A DNA stretch of 38,976 bases from Firmicutes bacterium AM31-12AC (GCA_003480425.1 QUJA01000027.1:1-38976), one strand, 5' to 3'; positions 7,944 to 15,297 are shown, counted from the first letter of the stretch. Notes: a model not told the origin generated them from the letters alone. Numbers and translations: made by a program.

Positions 7944-8228
7944 CTAATCTAAATTACTTCGATCCACTAAATACTCAATTGTATCTGGCACATCTACATT
8001 CAATTCCACTTCTTTTCCATTTCTTTGTGCAGACACTTTTATTACCCCCAGAGGTGTTTTAAATGAACAGCTAAAATGATTCATTGTATTTGGCATATAT
8101 GGCTTAATCGTTACTTTTGTAAATCCAGGCTCCTCTGGGATAATTCCTGCAATACCATTGTAATACCATTCAATAATATGTCCCATCATAGTAGGCTGCA
8201 AGCATATTTGCTGTGATGGACTTTCCAA
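7944..8228 (-). pseudogene. 3' remnant of an alpha-L-rhamnosidase-like glycosidase
   Basis: About 85 residues match the C-terminal region of bacterial alpha-L-rhamnosidases (GH78-like): MMGHIIEWYYNGIAGI, EEPGFTKVTIKPYMP and the following beta-sandwich (FSCSFKTPLGVIKVSA). The remaining ~500 or more residues, including the catalytic barrel, are missing. The upstream end breaks off at about 8220-8230, exactly where the structured repeat begins, and the apparent ATG comes from the junction. So this is a decayed gene cut by a repeat insertion or associated deletion. It hints that the sugar island once processed a rhamnose-containing plant glycoside. Confidence 0.75.
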
Positions 8229-8431
8229 AACGTCTTGGACGACTGATACAATTCAAGAATGCCTCTGCATTCTTGCTGCGAGATGCGCGTCATGCAATGC
8301 ATGACATACTTCTTCTGCGCATCTCTGCAATCCTGCCGGAGGCTATATCAGATGGGGGATTGACTCCCACCACTGATACTGATTTGTTACTCGCCACCTA
8401 CAGAGGTGGGAGTCATCTCACATCTGATATA
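8224..8431 (+). repeat. Structured repeat element, copy B
   Basis: No gene. It folds as a chain of hairpins: 8254-8262/8267-8275; AGATGCGC 8281-8288 with 8317-8324 enclosing GTCATGCA/TGCATGAC; a small CCT/AGG hairpin; then outer stem 8344-8354/8421-8431 enclosing inner stem GACTCCCACC 8362-8371/8405-8414. The apex segment holds ATTTGTTACTCGCCACCT. The architecture matches copy A (11403-11581), while most stem sequences differ yet still pair. AACGTC near the left edge is shared. It may be a non-autonomous transposable element or a structured RNA. Orientation is given by analogy to copy A. Confidence 0.7.
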
Positions 8432-8440
8432 TTTTTGCGT

Positions 8441-8494
8441 TGTCCCCATCCGGCTCATGCAAAGAGCCACTAAACCCCGTCCCTACCGGCTCTC
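8441..8494. repeat. REP-like repeat
   Basis: Contains AAAGAGCCACTAAACCCCGT and CCCTACCGGCTC, a member of the dispersed ACTCCGTCCC family. It abuts structured element B and ends just before the histidine kinase stop codon. Confidence 0.55.
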
Positions 8495-8498
8495 GCCG

Positions 8499-9107
8499 CT
8501 ACAGCACAACCTCAAACGTCGTTCCACCATATTCATTTTCTTTTATCGATATCTTTCCATCATGCACGCGCACAATCTCCCTCACCATTGCAAGTCCAAG
8601 TCCGACTCCGCCTAACGCACGGCTTCTTGATTTATCTACACGGAAGAATGGCTCAAATACTCTTTCTCTAAACTCCTCGGATATTCCATTTCCTGTGTCT
8701 TCAATCTCAATCACGATATCCGTATCTTTTTGAGCCGCTTTAACCAGTACCTGCCCACCAACATGATTATATTTAATCGCATTTTCCACGAGATTATAGA
8801 TCATGCGATAAATCAAAATGTCGCTCCCTGTCATAACGAGTTCTTCGCTTTCCTCTACCAGCTTTATTTCTTTTTCCTGTGCCAGTGGCTCAAGATCCGC
8901 TAACACTTCCTCGATAAGAGAATTGAGTTCTATCTCATCTTTACGTGCCACCGTCTGAAGTTCACTCATATCTAACAGAGTTCTTACTAATTTACTAAGA
9001 CGCTCATTTTGCTCTGTCATCATTTTTATTGTTTCTTTTGTCTGCTCATCACTAGCCGGATGCTCTGTTGAATTATAAATATCAAGCTGTGCCTGCATAA
9101 GGGCCAA
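8499..9107 (-). pseudogene. Sensor histidine kinase, C-terminal part (after frame break)
   Basis: Carries the second half of the dimerisation domain (LALMQAQLDIYNSTEH...) and a complete HATPase domain: N-box NLVENAIKYNHVGG, G1 IEDTGNGI, F-box EPFFRVDKS, G2 GGVGLGLAMV. It continues the kinase beginning at 9628 but is one base out of frame. The true start is in the upstream fragment; the ATG at 9107 is only an internal methionine. If the base were restored the whole kinase would be about 376 residues. Confidence 0.85.
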
Positions 9108-9628
9108 CGGTGTTCGAGCTCATGCGCTGCATTTCCGGTAAATTGTCTTTGCACTTCAAAAGCTTCGGACAATCTTAAGAGCATTTTATTATATGATACG
9201 CTCAGCCTGTCCAACTCAGGAACAGTTCCACCTTCAATTGTACAGTCTGTAAGATTCTGAGCCTGCACTTTTTCAACAGATTTTGAGAAATCCCGAAGTG
9301 GCTTCAATGCACGTCCGCTTATAAAATAAGTCACAGCTCCGCCAAACATTGCTATGAGCACTGTGATCAAAAGACTTCTCTTCCTATAATCTTCTTTGCT
9401 GTCGTACACCTTCATGGAAAATTTCGCTGCAAAATCATCCCACTCATCGTCCGCAATATCGATATATAATTCATCCGAATTTGTACTTTGACTATTTACC
9501 GTATCCTGCAATGAATCAATATAATAAATTCCATTCTTATATAAAAGAAGCGTCAGGCATCCGCATATAATAGCAATCAACAGTGTTGTAATGATTGTAA
9601 GTCTCCACTGGAGTGACATTTTTTTCAT
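9026..9628 (-). pseudogene. Sensor histidine kinase, N-terminal part (before frame break)
   Basis: Two membrane segments (about residues 10-28 and 85-104) flank a short extracytoplasmic domain. HAMP-like sequence (SGRALKPLRDFSKSVEKV) then leads into FTGNAAHEL. The next residues should be RTPLALMQAQLD, but the sequence reads EHRWPLC. Adding one C after CTC at about 9116-9117 restores HELRTPLALM and joins the C-terminal part exactly. The genuine protein therefore leaves this frame at about 9116; the remaining bases to 9026 are out of frame. The ATG overlaps the response-regulator stop (ATGA), so the pair is coupled. OmpR/PhoR-type sensor, probably for redox or envelope stress given its divergent neighbours. 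Confidence 0.85.
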
Positions 9629-10302
9629 TTAAAATTTCCTCCTATTCTATAGCCCTCACCGATTTTATTTACAATCGGATCGAATCCAAGCGTCGCCTTT
9701 AGCTTTCTTCTTAAAGAAGACATATGCACACGAATAGAGCCACTAAAACTGTCCACCGAAGAATCCCATACATGCTCTATCAACTCTTCCTGACTCACCG
9801 GTCTGCCTTGGTTCAGCAACAAATATTCCAGGATTCCGTTCTCTTTTCTGGTAAGTGCTACCTTCTCTCCATTCGCATACGCCATTCGTTCCCGCGTATC
9901 AAACTTCACCCCATCACATTCCAGGCAAACATTTTTCTGTATAAATTTTCTTCTTGTCAGACTTCTTACACGCGCCTCTAATTCTTGTAAATGAAATGGC
10001 TTTTCCATATAATCGTTTGCCCCTGCGTCGAGCCCGTCCACCTTGTCCGCAATCTGACTTCTTGCAGAAAGTATCAATACTTTTGTCTCCTCATTTTCCT
10101 TACGAAGTTCCCTAAGGATCTCCATCCCATCCACTCCCGGCAAGTTCAGATCCAATACGATCAGATCATATTTTTCTGCATAAATCATCTCCAATGCATC
10201 CTCACCGTCGTAACACAGATCCACTTCGTACCCTGCATTATGCAGGCTTTTTCCTATCATATCACACAAATTCTTTTCATCTTCGACTATTAATATTCTC
10301 AA
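9625..10302 (-). CDS. OmpR-family response regulator
   Basis: 225 residues. The receiver domain (1-115) has the acidic pair in VEDEK, phospho-acceptor aspartate in IVLDLNLPG, the conserved threonine/serine in VLILSAR and lysine in MEKPFHL. The winged-helix DNA-binding domain (130-222) has LTRKENGILEYLLLNQGRPVS and VHMSSLRRKL, ending IGEGYRIGG. It is the partner of the frame-broken kinase. Its promoter overlaps the divergent start of the CXXC/NapH/TlpA genes, so it likely controls them. Confidence 0.95.
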   Translation of the reverse strand: MRILIVEDEKNLCDMIGKSLHNAGYEVDLCYDGEDALEMIYAEKYDLIVLDLNLPGVDGMEILRELRKENEETKVLILSARSQIADKVDGLDAGANDYMEKPFHLQELEARVRSLTRRKFIQKNVCLECDGVKFDTRERMAYANGEKVALTRKENGILEYLLLNQGRPVSQEELIEHVWDSSVDSFSGSIRVHMSSLRRKLKATLGFDPIVNKIGEGYRIGGNFK

Positions 10303-10343
10303 TTTAACTTCTCCATTTTCTTAACAGAAATTTTACATCCTCT

Positions 10344-10372
10344 ATTGTATAATGCGAATATCAAAAGGTCAA
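10344..10372 (-). promoter_or_regulatory. Sigma-A-type promoter of the two-component system
   Basis: On the minus strand TTGACC (10367-10372) is followed after 17 bases by TACAAT (10344-10349). A plus-strand TATAAT (10347-10352) overlaps the same spot and may serve the divergent small gene, so the two transcripts probably compete or share a regulator site. Confidence 0.7.
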
Positions 10373-10404
10373 TAAATCATCAAATGAAAGGAAGGAGTTT
10401 TATT

Positions 10405-10545
10405 TTGAAGTCAGTAAAATGGTCGCAGCTCGGTTTATTTTGTGTCGGTATTATCATGTTTCTCTATGGTATTTTCCGTGGTGAAGCCGCAGTTGTACTT
10501 AGCAAAGCAATAAAATTATGTTTGGAGTGTGTCGGAATTGGATAA
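10405..10545 (+). CDS. CD1871A-family CXXC mini-protein
   Basis: A 46-residue protein with one membrane helix (about residues 8-25) and a conserved tail, KAIKLCLECVGIG, with the cysteine pair CLEC. I start it at TTG (10405) because GGAAGGAG sits just upstream; an upstream in-frame ATG at 10345 lies in the promoter region. The family regularly precedes a NapH-like iron-sulfur membrane protein, as here, where the two genes overlap by 17 bases. The CXXC pair is probably redox-active and an electron relay; the exact role is unknown. Confidence 0.85.
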   Translation: MKSVKWSQLGLFCVGIIMFLYGIFRGEAAVVLSKAIKLCLECVGIG

Positions 10546-11419
10546 GAACAAAAATATAATCTCAAAAACTTTAAGCCGCTTCCGCGGATGGATACAAGCA
10601 GCTGCAACACTGCTTACCAACATTCATCTGCCAAACCTTTTCAAAGGAACTATTTATCAGGGAAATGTCAAGACGGCCTGCGTACCGGGTCTGAATTGTT
10701 ACTCCTGTCCGGCGGCTACAGGAGCTTGTCCGATCGGCGCTTTTCAGGCAGTGGTCGGTTCATCCAAGTTTAAAATATCCTATTATATAACAGGATTTTT
10801 TATATTAATGGGCGTTCTGCTTGGAAGATTTATTTGTGGTTTCCTCTGTCCGTTCGGATGGTTTCAGGACCTGCTCCACAAAATCCCCGGAAAGAAATTT
10901 TCCACAGCCAAATTAAAACCTTTACGATATGTAAAATATATTATTCTTGTCGTTTTTGTTATACTACTCCCTGCCCTTGTAACAAACTCGCTTGGCATGG
11001 GTGACCCATTTTTCTGCAAATACATTTGCCCCCAGGGCGTATTAGAAGGAGCACTTCCGCTTTCTATCACAAATGCCGGCATCCGAAGTGCACTTGGAAA
11101 ACTTTTTACATTTAAATTTTCTATCCTTACAATTGTTATCATCCTTAGTATTTTATTTTACCGTCCGTTTTGTAAATGGATCTGCCCTCTTGGAGCGATT
11201 TATTCTCTCTTTAACAAAGTTTCATTCCTTAAAATAAACGTGGACAATAATAAATGTGTAGGATGTCAGAAATGTAGTAAGGTCTGCAAAATGGATGTAA
11301 ATGTAGTCGAAAGCCCAAATCATCCGGAGTGTATCCGATGTGGCGAATGTATCAAAGCATGTCCTACAGACGCACTTTGTTATAAATACGGATTTAGTAA
11401 TAAAGTCGAACGTCCGTGA
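10529..11419 (+). CDS. NapH-like membrane 4Fe-4S protein
   Basis: 296-residue polyferredoxin-type membrane protein. It has LNCYSCPAATGACPIGAFQ near residue 50, about four to five membrane helices, and two CGFLCPFGW/CKWICPLGA motifs typical of NapH/YccM/NosR proteins. Two C-terminal 4Fe-4S clusters follow (CVGCQKCSKVC and CIRCGECIKACP). It starts at GTG inside the CXXC gene, so it is translationally coupled. It likely passes electrons across the membrane to the TlpA-like lipoprotein downstream. Its last codons (KVERP and stop) lie within the structured repeat element that begins at 11403, so the natural C-terminus may have been replaced. Confidence 0.88.
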   Translation: MSELDKNKNIISKTLSRFRGWIQAAATLLTNIHLPNLFKGTIYQGNVKTACVPGLNCYSCPAATGACPIGAFQAVVGSSKFKISYYITGFFILMGVLLGRFICGFLCPFGWFQDLLHKIPGKKFSTAKLKPLRYVKYIILVVFVILLPALVTNSLGMGDPFFCKYICPQGVLEGALPLSITNAGIRSALGKLFTFKFSILTIVIILSILFYRPFCKWICPLGAIYSLFNKVSFLKINVDNNKCVGCQKCSKVCKMDVNVVESPNHPECIRCGECIKACPTDALCYKYGFSNKVERP

Positions 11420-11581
11420 GACTTGGCGCGTGATTCTGGTCAGCGAAGCTGACATATTCCTATCAGAATCACTGCGCATCCTCGCGGAGCGTTTATCTCA
11501 GTCGGAAATCGGACTCCCACTGAGACAAATTTGTTATTACTCACCACCTGAAGCGGTGGGAGTCTTCTCGACTGAGATAAA
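11403..11581 (+). repeat. Structured repeat element, copy A
   Basis: Folds as GTGATTCTG 11430-11438/11464-11472 enclosing GTCAGC-GAA-GCTGAC; a small CTC/GAG hairpin at 11481-11489; then outer stem TTTATCTCAGTCG 11492-11504 with 11569-11581 enclosing GACTCCCAC 11512-11520/11556-11564. The apex includes ATTTGTTATTACTCACCACC. The first 104 bases (11403-11506) are identical to 38872-38975, and the folding plan matches copy B. It sits between the NapH-like and TlpA-like genes and overlaps the former's last codons. No ORF of its own. Candidate mobile element or structured RNA. Confidence 0.8.
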
Positions 11582-11678
11582 TCCAAAGAAAAGAATACAA
11601 ACAATTAACTTTTAAAACAACCGATACAAAAACATTTCGGTTCAAAATAATAATATAAAAAACAAGGAGATTTTAATT

Positions 11679-12608
11679 ATGAAATTCAAAAAACTTATTG
11701 CAACAACAATGGCACTTTCAATGGTATTAACATTTTCAGGATGCACAAGCAAAAGCTCTGATGCAGACAAAAACAGTTCATCTACTCAAAGCAGCACAGC
11801 AACTACTACAAAAAATGATTCTTCCGATGACCTCAATGCACGCCTGGATGCTCTTTATCAGCAGGAAAATGAACTTTTTGCCAAACATCAAGATGCCTGG
11901 AACAAATTCTTCGGTCTTATGAATAAAGATGCTGCTGCCAGTGAAACGGATGAAAACTATGCGGATTTTCTTGCTAAAACAGTTGAAGCAAACAAGGATA
12001 GCTTCACCGAAGAAGAACTTGACACATTAAATAAAGATATTGAGCAAATTCGTGGCATCGAAGACGAAATCGCAAAACTTGAAAAAGAGAGTTCCGCTTC
12101 CGATAAATCTACTTCTGATAAATCCGATTCTTCTTCAAGTGTTTTCAGTGGTTTCGCCGGAAAAGATCTTGACGGAAACAATGTTGATGAAAGTCTTTTC
12201 TCAAAAAATGCTGTTACAGTTGTAAACTTCTGGTTCAGCGGTTGTAAACCTTGCGTAGCAGAACTTCCTGAACTTAACAAATTAAACGAAACACTTAAGG
12301 AAATGGGCGGAGAAGTAGTTGGAATCAACACAGAAACTCTGGATGACAATCAGGATGGAATAAAAGAAGCTAAAAAAATCTTAGAAAAACAGGGGGCTTC
12401 CTACCGTAATCTCACATTTGATTCAAATTCTGAACTCGGAAAATATGCTGGAAATATTGTAGCTTTCCCAACTACTATCCTCGTTGATAGAAACGGAAAT
12501 ATTGTTGGAGAGCCATTACTTGGCGGTATCGACGAGCAGAAAAACTACGATAGTCTTATGAAGCAGATTCAGTCTGTTATTGATGCTGACACTGCATCTT
12601 CAAAATAA
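11679..12608 (+). CDS. TlpA-like thioredoxin-fold lipoprotein
   Basis: 309 residues. The N-terminal signal ends in a lipobox (LTFSGC), so the protein is anchored outside the membrane. A Ser/Thr/Asp-rich linker and a helical, coiled-coil-like region (about 50-145) precede the TlpA/ResA thioredoxin domain. The redox motif is FWFSGCKPCVAELPEL (Cys-Lys-Pro-Cys), with the cis-proline region AFPTTILVDRNG. It probably receives electrons from the upstream NapH-like protein and the CXXC mini-protein and reduces an extracytoplasmic target such as a disulfide or peroxide. AAGGAG lies ahead of the ATG. Confidence 0.93.
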   Translation: MKFKKLIATTMALSMVLTFSGCTSKSSDADKNSSSTQSSTATTTKNDSSDDLNARLDALYQQENELFAKHQDAWNKFFGLMNKDAAASETDENYADFLAKTVEANKDSFTEEELDTLNKDIEQIRGIEDEIAKLEKESSASDKSTSDKSDSSSSVFSGFAGKDLDGNNVDESLFSKNAVTVVNFWFSGCKPCVAELPELNKLNETLKEMGGEVVGINTETLDDNQDGIKEAKKILEKQGASYRNLTFDSNSELGKYAGNIVAFPTTILVDRNGNIVGEPLLGGIDEQKNYDSLMKQIQSVIDADTASSK

Positions 12609-12688
12609 TGACTTTGCTTTGTATCCATTGAAATAATAGTTTTGCTTTATATCCATCAGAATACTAGCTTTATTTTGTATCTATCGGG
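12605..12688. repeat. Three tandem 28-bp degenerate repeats
   Basis: Copies begin at 12605, 12633 and 12661, each ATAmT(r)nyTTTryTTTrTATCyAT-like. The first overlaps the TlpA stop codon. The spacing is exactly 28 in both steps, so this looks like an old tandem duplication or an array of protein-binding sites upstream of the transporter promoter. Confidence 0.55.
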
Positions 12689-12706
12689 AAACATTGCGCC
12701 AAACAC

Positions 12707-12735
12707 TTGCGTTCCAGTATTTTCTAGTATAGAAT
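12707..12735 (+). promoter_or_regulatory. Promoter of the formate/nitrite transporter
   Basis: TTGCGT (12707-12712), 17-base spacer, TAGAAT (12730-12735), then about 58 bases to the ATG. It allows the transporter to be transcribed separately from the TlpA gene. Confidence 0.55.
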
Positions 12736-12793
12736 AATTCCGTTAATTATTTAACATACAGTTGATAAAAACTAAAGAAATGAGGAAATACTG

Positions 12794-13630
12794 ATGGACA
12801 ATCACTTTAATACCCCTGCCGAAGTCATCGACCTAAGTATCAAGGCATGTGAAAATAAAACCCGCCTTCCACTTGGCAAGATGATTCTTCTCGGCATCAT
12901 GGCCGGTGCATTTATCGCATTCGGCGGAGCAACAAGCAGCACAGCTGCACACGCTGTAGAAAATGTCGGAGTTGCCAGAGCTCTTGCCGGTACTATTTTC
13001 CCTGTAGGACTGATGCTCATTGTCTTTCTCGGCGGAGAACTTTTTACCGGAAACTGTCTTATTATTATGGATGTTTTCGACAAGCGTGTAACTTGGGGAG
13101 GACTTTTCCGTGACCTGATTATTGTATTTTTCAGTAATCTGATTGGTGCTCTATGCGTTGACATTCTGATCGTATTCAGCGGAAACTTAAATTACTCTGG
13201 CGGTCTTCTCGGTGCTTACACAATTAAAGTTGCAGTCGGCAAACTTGCTATTTCACCGGTTCAGGGAATCACATCCGGAATCTTGTGTAATATCCTTGTT
13301 TGTCTTGCAGTCTTAATGGCTACTTCTGCAAGAGATATTGCCGGAAAAGTATGGGCAATTTTCTTCCCGATATGTGCATTTGTTGTTGGCGGTTTCGAAC
13401 ACTGCGTTGCAAACATGTTTTATATTCCGGCTGGTATTATGGCAGCTGCTAACCCCGACTATGTTGCAAAGGCTAAAGATGCTTACGGCATCACGACCGA
13501 GCAGATTTCCGCTCTCACGCCACTAAATAGTCTGCATAATTTTATTCCTGTCACACTTGGAAATATGATTGGCGGAATGGTGTTTGTGGGATTGCCATTG
13601 TACTTGATTTATAAGAAGAAGTGGGACTAA
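12794..13630 (+). CDS. Formate/nitrite transporter (FNT) family channel
   Basis: 278 residues with six predicted membrane helices, the FNT norm. Family signatures: GIMAGAFIAFGGATSSTA, FPVGLMLIVFLGGELFTGN (the LFTGN loop), GGFEHCVANMFYIP (the central histidine loop) and FIPVTLGNMIGGM near the end. Substrates in the family are formate, nitrite or hydrosulfide, moved through a pentameric channel. After a NapH/TlpA redox module, nitrite, sulfide or formate are all plausible; the sequence does not decide. The long hairpin that starts just after its stop may end the transcript. Confidence 0.95.
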   Translation: MDNHFNTPAEVIDLSIKACENKTRLPLGKMILLGIMAGAFIAFGGATSSTAAHAVENVGVARALAGTIFPVGLMLIVFLGGELFTGNCLIIMDVFDKRVTWGGLFRDLIIVFFSNLIGALCVDILIVFSGNLNYSGGLLGAYTIKVAVGKLAISPVQGITSGILCNILVCLAVLMATSARDIAGKVWAIFFPICAFVVGGFEHCVANMFYIPAGIMAAANPDYVAKAKDAYGITTEQISALTPLNSLHNFIPVTLGNMIGGMVFVGLPLYLIYKKKWD

Positions 13631-13631
13631 A

Positions 13632-13918
13632 GTTGCTGTTTAGTTCATTAGATGGCAATACGTTTCTTACAAAAAATTGATATAAGAATTCTTGCTCAGA
13701 TTCCATGAGCGAGTGACACATAAGAGCGTAAATTTTTGTGTTAATGAATTTGAACTCAAACTTGCTGCTACGCAGCATCAAACATGTTCGTTCAAATTCA
13801 TTAACACAAAAATTTACGCTCTAAGTGTCTCCAACGCTCACTCCATATTCGCTCGAATTTCTTATATCAATTTTTTTGTAAGTAATGTATTGGCTCAAGT
13901 TGTGAAGTAACTAGCAAC
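13632..13918 (+). repeat. Giant hairpin element, copy 1
   Basis: The sequence folds back along its whole length: GTTGCT/AGCAAC at the edges, 13666-13688 with 13859-13882, and a perfect 33-bp stem 13723-13755/13790-13822. The tip is AACTCAAACT, a TGCTGC/GCAGCA hairpin and TCAAACATGTTC. No reliable gene; short open frames here are by-products of the palindrome. Copy 2 (14265-14511) carries the same tip and internal blocks on the opposite strand. It may be a foldback transposable element or a long structured RNA, and might end the upstream transporter transcript. Confidence 0.75.
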
Positions 13919-13984
13919 GCAAAGGATATTGGGGAAGATCTCTGAGATAATGGATTTTTGGAATTGAAGATGCAAAATTTTGAT

Positions 13985-14200
13985 GAGGAGTATCCGCAAA
14001 GCATAGAAAAAGCAAGATGTAGATGCAATTGTACATGACAGACAGGCTGAAAAGTATCTGCAAGTTTAAAGAAAAGTAAGTTGCAGATACATCGGTCTCA
14101 AAAAAATATCTGCAACAGCGAATATTAAGCCAGTGCAGATACAACGGTTGCCACAAAGATATCTGTACAAGCAAATAACCTCAGGATATAGATACATCAG
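13985..14200. repeat. Array of spaced small hairpins between the giant hairpins
   Basis: TATCTGCA-like motifs start at 13991 (TATCCGCA), 14055, 14107 and 14160. Each is followed about 25-35 bases later by an inverted TGCAGATA-like partner and then by ACATCGG or similar. The last three are 52-53 bases apart. The cores between the arms differ. No coding capacity is evident. Confidence 0.5.
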
Positions 14201-14264
14201 ACGCTAGAAAACTACAACTTCATCTAGTTTCTAGTATCTCATTTCTATCTATTCACTACCTGTG

Positions 14265-14511
14265 CCGTTACACGGCTTTCGAAAATTATTATATACGGAC
14301 TTCGTGCGAATTTGGAGAGAGTTTTAGAAGTAGTTGGAGAGCTTATATTTGCATTAAAGAAATTGAATGAACATGTTTGAGGCTCACAGAGCCGAGTTTG
14401 AATTCAATTTCTTTGTTCTTAGCAAATATAAGCTCTCTTATCTACTTCTTAACGAACGGAACTTGAGTAAGAAGTCCATATATAATAATTTTCAAAAGGA
14501 CTGCGTAGGCC
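14265..14511 (-). repeat. Giant hairpin element, copy 2
   Basis: Stems: GAAAATTATTATATACGGAC 14281-14300 with 14474-14493 (near perfect), 14337-14352 with 14422-14437, and 14356-14368 with 14402-14414. Read on the minus strand the tip is GAATTCAAACT, a short GGCTC/GAGCC hairpin and TCAAACATGTTC, as in copy 1. The blocks TTCTTrCTCArrTTCC and CTCCAwATTCGCwCGAA are also shared. The stems have different sequences in the two copies but remain paired. Confidence 0.75.
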
Positions 14512-14532
14512 ACCCAAGTGAATCAATAAACC

Positions 14533-15297
14533 CTACCCCTCCATAAAATCCAACGGATTCACCGGAACACCATCCCTTTGCACTTCAAAATACAAATTTG
14601 CTCCTTCCACCGAATAATACTTTGTAGGTTCACTCACATACCCAATCAGTTCTCCTGCTCCCACATAATCTCCAATCTGTAGCGGCACTTCCTTCAACTG
14701 TCCATAAACCGCTGTGTACCCATTTCCCATATCCAACGTTACCGTAACGCCGGTCTGGGCAGTCTGTTCGATATTACTTACAATCCCTGGTGCTGCCGCC
14801 CCAATCTCTTCTCCAACTTGTCCGCCTATGATTATTGCCGGATTATATTTATATTGCTCCAGCGTTGGAAAATATACCGTCTGATCCATACTATAACCAA
14901 TTAATGTTGCGCCGCTTGCAGGCCATTCCAGAAGACTATTTTCATCAAACCAGACATTATACGTACTTGCCGATGTTTCTGTTTCCTGCAAAGCATCCTC
15001 ATTATTATCTGCTGTATTCTCATTATTATCTGTCGCATTTTCATCTGTATCCTCTTCTGTATCAGATGTATTTGCTTCTTGTTCAGGCAGCACAATATCA
15101 CTTGTTCCTACTGACTGACTTTTTTCTTCTGTCCCTTTTGTTTCCTCCTGAGCATTCTTCACCTGCTGCTTTATTTTGTCCTCAGAATTGCGAAATGTAT
15201 ACGTACCAATACCTGCAATCACTGCAACAAAACAGATGACAACTGCAACTGCTGCACTTCTTTTTTTCCAGAATGAAGCTTTCTCTTTATTATTCAT
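14533..15297 (-). CDS. spoIIQ: SpoIIQ-like LytM/M23-domain sporulation protein
   Basis: About 254 residues: a cytoplasmic basic start, one membrane helix (about residues 12-30), an acidic low-complexity linker (about 50-105) and a C-terminal LytM (M23) fold with APGIVSNIEQ, GNGYTAVYGQL, LQIGDYVGAGELIGYV and NLYFEVQRDGVPVNPLDF. The metal-binding His/Asp and the HxH (here NLYFEV) are absent, so it should be a structural, non-catalytic member. It lies directly downstream of spoIID, the arrangement known for spoIIQ in clostridia, where SpoIIQ in the forespore membrane docks with SpoIIIAH. I prefer the ATG at 15297, 8 bases after AGAGG, over upstream GTG/ATG choices. Confidence 0.75.
   Translation of the reverse strand: MNNKEKASFWKKRSAAVAVVICFVAVIAGIGTYTFRNSEDKIKQQVKNAQEETKGTEEKSQSVGTSDIVLPEQEANTSDTEEDTDENATDNNENTADNNEDALQETETSASTYNVWFDENSLLEWPASGATLIGYSMDQTVYFPTLEQYKYNPAIIIGGQVGEEIGAAAPGIVSNIEQTAQTGVTVTLDMGNGYTAVYGQLKEVPLQIGDYVGAGELIGYVSEPTKYYSVEGANLYFEVQRDGVPVNPLDFMEG

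Noticed and set aside
8224..8431. Group II intron fragment
   Set aside because: No domain V-like sequence, no intron-encoded protein and no EBS/IBS-type pattern were seen.
13692..13910. 72-residue open frame on the plus strand in the hairpin
   Set aside because: It repeats the peptide KFINTKIYAL-like text from both arms of the palindrome and has no ribosome site; it is a by-product of the fold-back.
13985..14200. CRISPR-like array of spaced repeats
   Set aside because: The repeats are short, degenerate hairpin arms with uneven spacing (64, 52, 53), lack identical 23-40 bp direct repeats, and no cas gene is near.
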